From the NCBI GenBank assembly GCA_947645965.1, contig CANSES010000001.1:1-64000 (forward strand): a stretch of 64,000 bases of DNA. The letters are read 5' to 3'. This DNA comes from an uncultured Enterorhabdus sp. (GTDB lineage: Bacteria > Actinomycetota > Coriobacteriia > Coriobacteriales > Eggerthellaceae). The notes beneath the pieces are model-generated. The model had not been told where the DNA came from. It ran no database searches and saw nothing but the letters and a program-made list of their open reading frames with translations. Below, one piece after another: positions 9,301 through 17,284 of the stretch (position 1 is its first letter; each line of letters begins with the position of its first letter). A program made the translations under genes and the position numbers.

Positions 9301-11322
9301 CTACTCCCCTTCCGCCTCGGCCTGGAACGCGGCGATCTCGGCGAGGAAGGCCTCGCCGTAGGTCTCCAGTTTCTTGGCGCCCACCCCGGGCACCTCGAGG
9401 AACTCCTCGGCGTTGGCGGGGCGCGCTGCAGCCAGAGCCGCCAGGGTGGAGTTGTGGAACACCACGTAGGGCGGTACCTCGGCCTCGTCGGCCAGGCGCT
9501 TGCGCAAATCGCGCAGCCGCTCGAACAGCGCCTCAGTCGCCGCATCGGGGGCCGCTCCCGCTTCTCCTGCGCCGAATACGTGACCGGAGCCAGCGGCGCG
9601 GGTCCGCGATTCCTGGAACGCCGACTTCTTCCGCGACGGCTTGAGCGTCTGCTTCATGGTGAGGCGGAAGCCCTCTTCGGCGGCCTCGCGGTAGCGCGGC
9701 CCGAAGCCCACCACAGGGAACTTCCCCTCGGTGATGGCCAGGTACTCGCCGGCGGCCAGAAGCTCGATCACCTCCAGCAGCAGCGGACGCTTCGCCTCCA
9801 CCAACCCATAGCAGGAAAGACCCATGAGACCCCACTGCCGCAGATTCTCGGTATCGGCGCCGCGCAGCACATCGACCACCGTGGTCTTGCCGAAGCGGCC
9901 CCGCAGGGCCTGCACGCAGCGCATCACCGCACGGGCCTCGGCGGTCACGTCCACGGCCTCGTACTGCCCCGCACAGTTCGAGCAGCAGCGGTCGGGGGCA
10001 ACCGCGGATGCGGGTTCGGCCTCGCGGGCGGATGGGACATCGGCCTCGGGTTCGCGGGCGGGCTGAAGCCCGCCCCTACGGAGGGTGGGAGTAGAGGGAG
10101 CGCCTTCCGCGGCTTGCCCGCGCTCGCCGAAGTAGCGGAGAAGATAGCGGCGCAGGCAGTCGGTGGTGTAGCAGTAGCCCACCATGGACTCCAGCATGCG
10201 GCGGCGACCCGCGCGCACCACCTCGGCCTCCTCGGGCGTGAGCGCCTCGTTGGACGACTCCTGCTCGATGAAGAAGCGTCCCGTGGCGATGTCGCCGTCG
10301 CACCACAAGAGCAGACACTCCGCCGGCGATCCGTCGCGGCCGGCACGACCGGCCTCCTGATAGTAGGCCTCCACCGAGCCGGGCATATTGAAGTGCGCCA
10401 CATAGCTGACGTTCGACTTGTCGATGCCCATGCCAAAGGCGTTGGTGGCCACCATCACCGGCGCGTCGTCGGCCACGAAGGCCCGCTGGTTGCGCTCACG
10501 CTCGTCGGGCGAAAGGCCCGCATGGTAGCGCGTGGCCGCAATGCCGCGCTCCTGCAAGTGGGCGCAGACCTCCTCCACCGTAGCCCGCTTAGAGCAGTAC
10601 ACGATGCCGCTTTCGGCCCGGCGCTCGTCGATGAAGCGGTCGAGTCGCGCCAGCTTGCGCTTGGGCTCGTGACGCTCCACGGCAAAGCGCAGGTTCGGTC
10701 GATCGAAGCCCGTCACCGTGACCGTGGGGTCGGCCAGGCCCAGCAGGCGCACGATGTCGGCCCGCACGCGCTCGGTAGCCGTTGCCGTCAGCGCCGCCAC
10801 GACCGGGCGGCAGGGCAGCGCCGCGATGAAGTCGCCGATAGCCAGGTAAGAAGGGCGGAAGTCCTGGCCCCACTGGGAAACGCAGTGGGCCTCGTCCACC
10901 GCCACCAGGGGGATGGGCACCTCTTGGGCAAAGGCCAGAAAGCGCGGGTCGTCCAGCCGCTCGGGTGCCACGTACATGAGGTCGTAGGCCCCCGCACTGG
11001 CCCGACGCAGCACTTCCGCCTGTTGGGAAGGGCTCAGCGTGGAATTCAGATAGGCGCCGCGCACGCCCGCCTCCTTAAGCGAGCGCACCTGATCGGCCAT
11101 GAGCGATACCAAGGGGCTGATAACCAGCGTCAGGCCGTCCAGCACCACCGCCGGCACCTGATAGCACACCGACTTCCCCGCACCGGTGGGCATGACCGCC
11201 AAAGCATCGCGCCCTGCGAGCACCGAGGTCACCACCGCCTCCTGCCCCGCCCGAAACGATCCATAGCCGAAGTACGTCCCCAAAACCTCCCGCGCCGCCT
11301 CAAGCCGTCCGCGATCTCCCAT
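9301..11322 (-). CDS. recQ: ATP-dependent DNA helicase RecQ with an in-frame repeat insertion
   Basis: A 673-residue superfamily 2 helicase that unwinds DNA 3'-5' in recombination repair. It has the Walker A motif MPTGAGKS (about residue 45), DEAH in AVDEAHC, the helicase C domain with [12 protein letters not shown], a cysteine-containing zinc region ([15 protein letters not shown] then DRCCSNC), and a C-terminal HRDC domain (about 595-670). Between the first zinc ligand and the CCSNC cluster is a low-complexity insert of about 40 residues. Part of that insert (413-423, [10 protein letters not shown]) is encoded by a REP-like repeat. The usual CxxCxxC spacing is altered next to the insert. 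GGGGGAG 7 nt upstream sets the ATG. Confidence 0.92.
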   Translation of the reverse strand: MGDRGRLEAAREVLGTYFGYGSFRAGQEAVVTSVLAGRDALAVMPTGAGKSVCYQVPAVVLDGLTLVISPLVSLMADQVRSLKEAGVRGAYLNSTLSPSQQAEVLRRASAGAYDLMYVAPERLDDPRFLAFAQEVPIPLVAVDEAHCVSQWGQDFRPSYLAIGDFIAALPCRPVVAALTATATERVRADIVRLLGLADPTVTVTGFDRPNLRFAVERHEPKRKLARLDRFIDERRAESGIVYCSKRATVEEVCAHLQERGIAATRYHAGLSPDERERNQRAFVADDAPVMVATNAFGMGIDKSNVSYVAHFNMPGSVEAYYQEAGRAGRDGSPAECLLLWCDGDIATGRFFIEQESSNEALTPEEAEVVRAGRRRMLESMVGYCYTTDCLRRYLLRYFGERGQAAEGAPSTPTLRRGGLQPAREPEADVPSAREAEPASAVAPDRCCSNCAGQYEAVDVTAEARAVMRCVQALRGRFGKTTVVDVLRGADTENLRQWGLMGLSCYGLVEAKRPLLLEVIELLAAGEYLAITEGKFPVVGFGPRYREAAEEGFRLTMKQTLKPSRKKSAFQESRTRAAGSGHVFGAGEAGAAPDAATEALFERLRDLRKRLADEAEVPPYVVFHNSTLAALAAARPANAEEFLEVPGVGAKKLETYGEAFLAEIAAFQAEAEGE
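10054..10083. repeat. REP-like palindrome inside recQ
   Basis: CGGGCGGGCTGAAGCCCGCC followed by CCTACGG matches the family consensus fully. It sits within the recQ reading frame without disrupting it, and encodes the peptide GGLQPAR. Confidence 0.85.
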
Positions 11323-11384
11323 GCCTTGCTCCCCCCATCCGTTTTCCGCGCCCAGGGCCTCGACACGGCCACCGAAAAACGACG

Positions 11385-11414
11385 TTGCAGCCACTGCTGC
11401 GCCTATGCTACAAT
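11385..11414 (+). promoter_or_regulatory. Candidate promoter of antisense RNA
   Basis: TTGCAG (11385-11390), an 18-bp spacer and TACAAT (11409-11414) preceded by TGC, forming an extended -10. It points away from recQ toward the small RNA and terminator described next. Confidence 0.5.
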
Positions 11415-11420
11415 CCGAAA

Positions 11421-11505
11421 CGAACGATGCCCCACCTTGTCGGGCAGCATTGTTTGGTGATTAAACCCCGCTAAGCGTCCAAACTCCGCGGGGTTTTCTC
11501 TTTTC
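11421..11505 (+). ncRNA. Candidate small antisense RNA (type I antitoxin)
   Basis: An ~80-nt transcription unit with no reading frame. It begins at an extended -10 promoter and ends at a strong terminator: the 9-bp stem AAACCCCGC/GCGGGGTTT at 11463-11471 and 11488-11496, followed by TTTCTCTTTT-like sequence. Its 3' end converges on the minus-strand 28-residue membrane peptide gene ending at 11522. It would therefore be antisense to the 3' part of that mRNA, the geometry known for txpA/RatA and fst/RNAII. It was inferred from sequence only; no homologous RNA was recognised. Confidence 0.45.
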
Positions 11506-11521
11506 CAAATTCAACTGTTCG

Positions 11522-11608
11522 TCATTCCCTCCTCATCAGCATAAGGCCGATGATGCCAATCGTGACTAAGAGGATTTCGCACGTGGCCGTAACCGTCTGT
11601 GGCTCCAT
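11522..11608 (-). CDS. Putative small membrane toxin (type I toxin-like peptide)
   Basis: A 28-residue ORF beginning MEPQTVTATCE, followed by one hydrophobic segment (ILLVTIGIIGLMLM) and a charged end RRE. This is the layout of holin-like or Fst/TxpA-type toxic peptides. AAAGGAG stands 6 nt before the ATG. That ribosome site is held in a hairpin (11610-11633), a common way type I toxin mRNAs restrain translation. The minus strand has TGATACAAT near 11655, an extended -10, as a promoter. Assignment to the class rests on size, hydrophobicity and the converging RNA unit, not on a recognised family signature. Confidence 0.5.
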   Translation of the reverse strand: MEPQTVTATCEILLVTIGIIGLMLMRRE

Positions 11609-11609
11609 A

Positions 11610-11633
11610 GGCAGCTCCTTTCTCGAAGCTGCC
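11610..11633 (-). promoter_or_regulatory. Hairpin masking the ribosome-binding site of the small peptide gene
   Basis: GGCAGCT pairs perfectly with AGCTGCC around a 10-nt loop. On the minus strand the loop and right arm contain the AAAGGAG Shine-Dalgarno sequence of the 28-residue ORF. Confidence 0.5.
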
Positions 11634-11760
11634 CGAATGGCGAAGCACCGTGCGCGCATTGTATCACAATCGTTTTGCGATAAATAATCAACAGAGCAAG
11701 TAGATATAAGTCAACCGAAGAGTCCACTCCCGCGATTCCGCGGGCCACTCCGCCGCCTCC

Positions 11761-11829
11761 CGTAGGGGCGGGCTTCAGCCCGCCCGCAACTGCCAACCGC
11801 CCCCGGGCGGGCTGAAGCCCGCCCCTACG
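11761..11829. repeat. Perfect inverted pair of REP-like palindromes
   Basis: The 26-bp arm 11761-11786 is exactly complementary to 11804-11829 with a 17-nt spacer, and each arm is itself nearly palindromic. It lies in the 341-bp gap between the small toxin gene and rplW, which otherwise holds only the rplW terminator. Confidence 0.85.
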
Positions 11830-11876
11830 AAACGATGCCCCCTCCACACACGCAACCCCTGCCCCTCCCAAGACGC

Positions 11877-11906
11877 AAAAAAAAGCCCCGCCGGATGGCG
11901 GGGCTT
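11877..11906 (-). terminator. Strong terminator after rplW
   Basis: A 10-bp stem (11883-11892 with 11897-11906) with a GGAT loop. On the minus strand it is followed by eight T residues (11884-11877). It ends the ribosomal operon. Confidence 0.92.
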
Positions 11907-11949
11907 AAGGCGACCCTCAGGTCAGGCTGTGCGAGCGATCAAGCTCGAA

Positions 11950-12237
11950 CTACGCCTGGAAAATCTCGATGGTCTCACCTTCGGCCAGGGTGACCATGGC
12001 CTTCTTCCAGGTGCGGGTGCGACCCTCCTGGTAACGAACGCGCTTCGGCTTCGACTTCACGTTCAGGGTGTTCACCTTGACCACCTTCACCTTGAAGATA
12101 GCCTCGATGGCCTGGCGAATCTCGACCTTGTTGGCGTCCTTGGCCACCTCGAAGGTGTACACGTTGTTCTCCATGGCATCGTAGCTGTGCTCCGTGATGA
12201 CGGGGCGGATGATGACGTCGCGGGGATCCTTCTCCAT
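11950..12237 (-). CDS. rplW: 50S ribosomal protein L23
   Basis: A 95-residue L23 (for example IIRPVITEHSYDAMENNVYTF near the N terminus). It binds 23S rRNA near the exit tunnel and is a docking site for trigger factor and SRP. Its ATG overlaps the rplD stop codon by one base, so the two are translationally coupled. It is the last gene of the operon here; rplB, which usually follows, is absent and a strong terminator stands in its place. Confidence 0.97.
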   Translation of the reverse strand: MEKDPRDVIIRPVITEHSYDAMENNVYTFEVAKDANKVEIRQAIEAIFKVKVVKVNTLNVKSKPKRVRYQEGRTRTWKKAMVTLAEGETIEIFQA

Positions 12238-12863
12238 TATGCAAGCACCTCCTCGATGCGGGCCAGGCACGGCTCGGCGATGACGAGCGTCTTGTTGTCG
12301 ATCAGCTCGTAGGTGTTGATATCGCCCACCGGCAGGATGTTCACCTCGGGGATGTTGCGGAAGGACAGGAACGCCTCGACATCCTCGTTGCCGATGATGA
12401 CGCAGATGCGCTTGCCCTCCAGGCCCAGGGCCTTGATCAGCGCCACGGCGTCCTTGGTGCAGGGCTTCTCGAAGTCGAAGTCCTTGACCACCACGAGCTC
12501 GCCGTCGGCCAGCTTCGCGGACAGGGCCGAGCGCATGGCCAGCTTGATCTCCTTCTTGTTGACCTTCTGGTCGTAGGAGCGGGTGTGCGGGCCGAACACG
12601 GTACCGCCGCCGGCCCACTGGGGAGCGCGGATGGTACCCTGGCGGGCACGACCGGTGCCCTTCTGACGCCACGGCTTCTTGCCGCCGCCGCGGACCATGC
12701 CGCGGGTGCGCGTGTTAGCGGTGCCCTGACGCCAACCGGCCTGCTGCGCCTTCACGGTGCGGTGCATGACAGGCACGTTCGGCTCGATACCGAACACGGC
12801 GTCGTTCACATCGACCGTGCCGGCGGCAGCGCCCTTCACGTCCTTAATCTCAATAGTTGCCAT
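12237..12863 (-). CDS. rplD: 50S ribosomal protein L4
   Basis: A 208-residue L4 of usual length with the conserved RGGGKKPWRQKGTGRARQGT loop that extends to the exit tunnel, and a C-terminal globular part. In enteric bacteria L4 also represses its own operon; whether that holds here is not visible. It lies between rplC and rplW in standard S10 order. Confidence 0.97.
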   Translation of the reverse strand: MATIEIKDVKGAAAGTVDVNDAVFGIEPNVPVMHRTVKAQQAGWRQGTANTRTRGMVRGGGKKPWRQKGTGRARQGTIRAPQWAGGGTVFGPHTRSYDQKVNKKEIKLAMRSALSAKLADGELVVVKDFDFEKPCTKDAVALIKALGLEGKRICVIIGNEDVEAFLSFRNIPEVNILPVGDINTYELIDNKTLVIAEPCLARIEEVLA

Positions 12864-12897
12864 AATTTCTGTAACTCCTTGTTACCGATCGTTCCAA

Positions 12898-13518
12898 TTA
12901 AGCCATGCGAACGCGCACGAGGCCGTTCTTGCCACCGGGAACCGCGCCCTTCACGAGGATCAGGTTCTGCTCCTCGTCGATGCGAACAACCTCGAGGTTC
13001 TTCACGGTCACGGTATCGCAGCCCATGTGGCCCGGCAGACGCAGGCCCTTGAACACGCGGGACGGGGTGGCGCACTGGCCGACGGAACCGGGAGCGCGAT
13101 GGAAGTGCGCACCGTGGCCGCCCGGGCCGCCGCGGAAGCCGTAGCGCTTCATAACGCCGGCAAAGCCCTTACCCTTGGACGTACCGGTGACGTCCACCTT
13201 CTTCACCTCGGCGAAAGCGGCCACCGTCTGGGTGTCGCCCACCTTGTACTCGCCGGCGTTCTCCACGCGCACCTCGCGCAGGTAGCGCTTCGGCTCGGCG
13301 CCCTGCTTGTCGAAGTGACCCTGCATGGGCTTGTTCACGCGACGGGGCTTGATGTAGCCGAAGCCCATCTGCACGGCCTCGTAGCCGTCGGTGTCCACGG
13401 TCTTCACCTGGCACACCGTGTTCGGCTCGGCCTGAATGACGGTCACAGGAACGATGCGGTCCTGGTCGTCGAAGATCTGGGTCATGCCGATCTTCTTGCC
13501 ATAGATAGCGTTAATCAC
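12898..13518 (-). CDS. rplC: 50S ribosomal protein L3
   Basis: A 206-residue L3 with the N terminus [15 protein letters not shown] and the conserved central loop [13 protein letters not shown]. It helps assemble the peptidyl-transferase region. The start is a GTG at 13518 preceded by AAGGAGGG at about 7 nt; upstream in-frame codons lack a site. It follows rpsJ by 13 nt. Confidence 0.96.
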   Translation of the reverse strand: MINAIYGKKIGMTQIFDDQDRIVPVTVIQAEPNTVCQVKTVDTDGYEAVQMGFGYIKPRRVNKPMQGHFDKQGAEPKRYLREVRVENAGEYKVGDTQTVAAFAEVKKVDVTGTSKGKGFAGVMKRYGFRGGPGGHGAHFHRAPGSVGQCATPSRVFKGLRLPGHMGCDTVTVKNLEVVRIDEEQNLILVKGAVPGGKNGLVRVRMA

Positions 13519-13531
13519 AGCACTTCCCTCC

Positions 13532-13840
13532 TTACAGCTTGATCTCGATGTCAACGCCAGCGGGGAGATCGAGACGCATCAGGGAGTCGACCGTGTTGGG
13601 GGTCGGCTCCAGGATGTCGATGAGGCGCTTGTGGGTGCGCATCTCGAACTGCTCGCGGGAGTCCTTGTTCACGTGGGGACCACGGATGACGCAGTACAGG
13701 TTGCGCTCCGTCGGCAGCGGAATAGGACCGGAAACCTTGGCACCCGTCTTCTGAGCGGTATCGACGATGAGACGCGTGGACTGATCCACGATCTCATGAT
13801 CGTACCCCTTCAGGCGGATGCGAATCTTCTGACTTGCCAC
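13532..13840 (-). CDS. rpsJ: 30S ribosomal protein S10
   Basis: A 102-residue S10 ([20 protein letters not shown] at the N terminus, [16 protein letters not shown] at the end), also the NusE partner in antitermination. It directly follows fusA, 37 nt downstream, so the str and S10 clusters are joined without a tuf gene between them. Confidence 0.97.
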   Translation of the reverse strand: MASQKIRIRLKGYDHEIVDQSTRLIVDTAQKTGAKVSGPIPLPTERNLYCVIRGPHVNKDSREQFEMRTHKRLIDILEPTPNTVDSLMRLDLPAGVDIEIKL

Positions 13841-13877
13841 TTACATTACCTCCAAATAGAAGTTGCTAACGGGCGCC

Positions 13878-15995
13878 TTAGGCGTTGCCGCCGGCCTTGC
13901 TGATGATCTCGTCCTGGACGGACTTGGGCACGGGCTCGTAGGAGTCGAACTGCATGGTGTACACCGCGCGACCCTGGGTGCCGCTTCGCAGGTCGGTCGC
14001 GTAACCGAACATGTTGCCCAGCGGAACCTTGGCCTCGATGACGACGGCGCTACCGCGCTGCTCCTGGCCCTGGATGAGGCCGCGGCGGCTCGGGATGTCG
14101 CCCATGACGAAGCCGGTGTACTCCTCGGGAGTCTCCACCTCGACGGCCATGACGGGCTCCAGGATGACCGGGTTGGACTTGCGCAGGGCGTCCTTGATGG
14201 CCATGGAGCCGGCCACCTTGAAGGCAGCCTCGGAGGAGTCAACGTCGTGGTAGGAACCGTCGATGAGCTCGACCTTCACGTCCTCGACCGGGTAGCCGGC
14301 CAGCACGCCGGAGTTCAGCGCCTCCTGGATGCCCTTGTCGATGGAGGGGATGTACTCCTTGGGCACCACGCCGCCGACGATCTTGTTCACGAACTCGTAG
14401 CCGGCACCGGGCTCCTGCGGGTACATGTTGATGACCGCATGGCCGTACTGGCCACGACCACCGGACTGGCGCACGAACTTGCCCTCGGCGTTCATCACCT
14501 CGTGGCCCGGGCGCTCGCGGTAGGAAACCTGGGGCTTGCCCACGTTGGCCTCCACCTTGAACTCGCGCAGCAGGCGGTCGACGATGATCTCCAGGTGCAG
14601 CTCGCCCATGCCGGCGATGATGGTCTGGCCGGTCTCGTGGTTGGTGGACACGCGGAAGGTGGGGTCTTCCTCGGCCAGCTTCTGCAGGGCGATGCCCATC
14701 TTGTCCTGCTCGGCCTTGGTCTTGGGCTCCACGGCGATGTCGATAACCGGCTCGGCGAACTCCATGGACTCCAGGATGACCGGGGCGTCCTCGGCGCACA
14801 GGGTGTCGCCGGTGGAGGTGTCCTTCAGGCCCACGACGGCGACGATGTCGCCCGCCTGGCAGGAGTCGATGTCGACGCGCTGGTTGGAGTGCATCTGCAG
14901 CAGACGGCCGATGCGCTCCTTCTTGTCCTTCACGGCGTTCAGCACGTAGCTGCCGGCATCCAGGGCGCCGGAGTAGACGCGCAGGTAGGTCAGCTTGCCC
15001 ACGTAGGGGTCGGTCATGATCTTGAAGGCCAGGGAAGAGAACGGGGCCTTCACGTCGGCCGGACGCTCCTCCTCGCCACCGGTCTCGGGGTTGGTGCCCT
15101 TGATGGCCGGGATGTCAACCGGGGACGGCATGTAGTCGACCACGGCGTCCAGCAGCTCCTGCACGCCCTTGTTCTTGTAGGCGGAGCCCACGAACACGGG
15201 GTTAATCTGGCAGGCGATAACACCCTTGCGGATGGCGGCCTTCAGCTCGTCGACGGTGACCTCTTCCTCCATGAGGACCTTCTCCATGAGCTCGTCGTCG
15301 CAGTCGGCGGCGGCCTCCAGAAGCTCCTGGTGGTACAGCTCGGCGTCCTCGAGGAACTCGGCCGGGATGGCGTCCATGGGCTCCGGGTAGGTCATGCCCT
15401 TGTCGTCGGCCTTGAAGTCCCAGGCGGTCATGGTCACGAGGTCCACGATGCCCCAGAAGTTGTCCTCAGCGCCCATGGGGATCTGAGCGGCAACGGCCTT
15501 CGCATCCAGGCGGTCGCGCATGGTCTGGATGGCGTGGAAGAAGTCGGCGCCCACACGGTCGTACTTGTTGATGAAGGCGATGCGGGGCACGCCGTAACGC
15601 TCGGCCTGGCGCCACACGGTCTCGGACTGCGGCTGCACGCCGGCCACGGCGTCGAACACAGCGACGGTGCCGTCGAGCACGCGCAGGGAGCGCTCCACCT
15701 CGGCCGTGAAGTCCACGTGGCCGGGCGTGTCGATGATCTGGAAGCGGTACTCCTTGCCGTTGTCCTTGCCGCCGGGGTACTTCCAGAAGCAGGTGGTGGC
15801 GGCAGCGGTGATGGTCACGCCGCGCTCCTGCTCCTGGACCATCCAGTCCATGGTAGCGGCGCCGTCGTGCACCTCGCCGATCTTGTGGGTCTTGCCCGTG
15901 TAGTAGAGGATGCGCTCGGTCGTGGTGGTCTTGCCTGCATCGATGTGGGCCATGATGCCGATGTTGCGCGTATCCTTCAGATCGATTTTAGCCAT
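13878..15995 (-). CDS. fusA: Translation elongation factor G
   Basis: A 705-residue translocation GTPase. It has the G1 motif [15 protein letters not shown] (about residue 16), G3 in DTPGHVDF, G4 in NKYD, domain II, and the C-terminal domains ending with [18 protein letters not shown]. It moves tRNA and mRNA on the ribosome after peptide bond formation. It stands between rpsG (14 nt) and rpsJ in one operon. Confidence 0.98.
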   Translation of the reverse strand: MAKIDLKDTRNIGIMAHIDAGKTTTTERILYYTGKTHKIGEVHDGAATMDWMVQEQERGVTITAAATTCFWKYPGGKDNGKEYRFQIIDTPGHVDFTAEVERSLRVLDGTVAVFDAVAGVQPQSETVWRQAERYGVPRIAFINKYDRVGADFFHAIQTMRDRLDAKAVAAQIPMGAEDNFWGIVDLVTMTAWDFKADDKGMTYPEPMDAIPAEFLEDAELYHQELLEAAADCDDELMEKVLMEEEVTVDELKAAIRKGVIACQINPVFVGSAYKNKGVQELLDAVVDYMPSPVDIPAIKGTNPETGGEEERPADVKAPFSSLAFKIMTDPYVGKLTYLRVYSGALDAGSYVLNAVKDKKERIGRLLQMHSNQRVDIDSCQAGDIVAVVGLKDTSTGDTLCAEDAPVILESMEFAEPVIDIAVEPKTKAEQDKMGIALQKLAEEDPTFRVSTNHETGQTIIAGMGELHLEIIVDRLLREFKVEANVGKPQVSYRERPGHEVMNAEGKFVRQSGGRGQYGHAVINMYPQEPGAGYEFVNKIVGGVVPKEYIPSIDKGIQEALNSGVLAGYPVEDVKVELIDGSYHDVDSSEAAFKVAGSMAIKDALRKSNPVILEPVMAVEVETPEEYTGFVMGDIPSRRGLIQGQEQRGSAVVIEAKVPLGNMFGYATDLRSGTQGRAVYTMQFDSYEPVPKSVQDEIISKAGGNA

Positions 15996-16009
15996 ATATC
16001 ACACCAGCC

Positions 16010-16480
16010 TTAGAAGCGGTAGTGCGAGAACGCACGGTTAGCCTCGGCCATCTTGTACATATCCTCGCGCTTCTTCACGGCGGCGCCGGTGTTCTCGGAA
16101 GCGTCGATGATCTCGTTGGCGAGACGCTGGATCATGGTGTGCTCCTTGCGCTTGCGCGAGAAGTCGACGATCCAACGGATGGCCAGGGTGGTGGCGCGAC
16201 GGGAGTTGACCTCCATCGGCACCTGGTAGGTGGCGCCGCCCACGCGCTTCGGCTTGCACTCGAGGGTGGGGCGCACGTTGTCCATGGCCTTCTTGAACAC
16301 GGCCAGCGGATCCTCGCCGGTCTTCTCGGCGACGAGGTCGAAGGCGCCGTAGACGATGTTCTCGGCGGTGGACTTCTTACCGTCAAGCAGGACCTTGTTG
16401 ATCAGCTGCGTGACGAGACGGTTGTTGAACTTTGCGTCCGGCTGCGTTTCGCGGCGGACTGCTGCTGCACGACGCGGCAT
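16010..16480 (-). CDS. rpsG: 30S ribosomal protein S7
   Basis: A 156-residue S7 of standard length ([18 protein letters not shown] near the start; [20 protein letters not shown] at the end). It nucleates assembly of the 3' domain of 16S rRNA. Second gene of the str cluster. Confidence 0.97.
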   Translation of the reverse strand: MPRRAAAVRRETQPDAKFNNRLVTQLINKVLLDGKKSTAENIVYGAFDLVAEKTGEDPLAVFKKAMDNVRPTLECKPKRVGGATYQVPMEVNSRRATTLAIRWIVDFSRKRKEHTMIQRLANEIIDASENTGAAVKKREDMYKMAEANRAFSHYRF

Positions 16481-16566
16481 GTAGTTTCTCCTTTTGCTTC
16501 TGCGCGCTTCGGGACGGTGCCCCGTCCATTAGGCTGAACCCTTCAGCCCGCGCGGCTTAACGAATG

Positions 16567-16938
16567 TTATTTCGGGCGCTTGGCGCCGTAGCGGCTGCGG
16601 GCCTGCTTGCGGTTGTCCACCGCAGCGCAGTCGAGCGCCGCGCGGATGACCTTGTAACGGACACCGGGAAGGTCCTTTACACGGCCGCCGCGGATGAGCA
16701 CCATGGAGTGCTCCTGGAGGTTGTGGCCCTCGCCGGGGATGTAGGCCGTGACCTCCATACCGTTGACGAGACGCACACGGCAGACCTTACGAAGAGCGGA
16801 GTTCGGCTTCTTCGGGGTGGTGGTGTACACGCGAGTGCACACGCCGCGCTTCTGCGGGTTGCCCTTCAGAGCCGGGGTCTTCGACTTGTCGACCGTCTTC
16901 TTGCGGCCCTTGCGGACCAGCTGGTTAATTGTAGGCAA
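16567..16938 (-). CDS. rpsL: 30S ribosomal protein S12 with TTG start
   Basis: A 123-residue S12, including [17 protein letters not shown], the loop where streptomycin-resistance changes arise. It controls decoding accuracy. The first codon before [13 protein letters not shown] is TTG at 16938, preceded by AAAGGAAAGGA. It is the first gene of the operon, driven by the promoter at 17012-17040. Confidence 0.96.
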   Translation of the reverse strand: MPTINQLVRKGRKKTVDKSKTPALKGNPQKRGVCTRVYTTTPKKPNSALRKVCRVRLVNGMEVTAYIPGEGHNLQEHSMVLIRGGRVKDLPGVRYKVIRAALDCAAVDNRKQARSRYGAKRPK

Positions 16939-16986
16939 GACTCTTTTCCTTTCCTTTTATCCACGAGCTTACACTGCACAAAACAA

Positions 16987-17003
16987 GCGCCTCCCAGAGG
17001 CGC
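16987..17003 (-). promoter_or_regulatory. 5' leader hairpin of the ribosomal operon
   Basis: A 7-bp perfect stem GCGCCTC/GAGGCGC with a 3-nt loop sits at the very 5' end of the predicted rpsL transcript. It is followed by TTGTTTTG, so it could stabilise the RNA or act as an attenuator. Confidence 0.45.
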
Positions 17004-17011
17004 GAGGATGC

Positions 17012-17040
17012 ATACTACGAGGGTTCCCGCTGTGTGTCAA
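17012..17040 (-). promoter_or_regulatory. Promoter of the rpsL-rplW operon
   Basis: On the minus strand a perfect TTGACA, a 17-bp spacer and TAGTAT lie about 70 nt before the rpsL start. This is the best sigma-70-type promoter in the window and fits a highly expressed operon. Confidence 0.8.
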
Positions 17041-17161
17041 ACGCCACGCACCCGGGCGTGTCCATACCTCCCGCCAGCGGCACAAAATGTTCACAAACGG
17101 ACACGGAAGGACCGGTGCGCCCCTCGCAGAGGCGGGGTCGTTCGCACGCTGGACCACCCTT

Positions 17162-17238
17162 CGTAGGGGCGGGCTTCAGCCCGCCCGCAGCTGGAAGTTG
17201 CTCTCAGGTTGGCGGGCGGCCTGAAGGCCGCCCCTACG
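17162..17238. repeat. Paired REP-like palindromes
   Basis: Arms 17162-17188 and 17211-17238 face each other. The left core is GGGCTTCAGCCC, the right core GGCCTGAAGGCC, so each keeps its own palindrome while differing from the other. They lie in the 16939-17284 gap with the operon promoter. A weak hairpin at 17243-17267 may end the peptidase transcript. Confidence 0.75.
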
Positions 17239-17284
17239 GAGAGCCCCGGTCGGACTGACCGTGGGGCACCCCCGGCACCGGCCC

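Noticed and set aside
9187..11460. A 757-residue plus-strand open frame opposite recQ
   Set aside because: Antisense shadow of recQ; His/Arg/Gly-rich with no domain.
11463..11496. The hairpin near 11.47 kb as a terminator for recQ or the ribosomal operon
   Set aside because: recQ starts there and is transcribed away from it, and the ribosomal operon already ends at 11877; the T-tract is on the plus strand, so it needs a separate plus-strand transcript.
13863..16013. A 716-residue open frame on the plus strand opposite fusA
   Set aside because: It is a GC-rich antisense shadow: fusA on the other strand is an unmistakable elongation factor G, and the plus frame is His/Leu/Val-rich with no domain.
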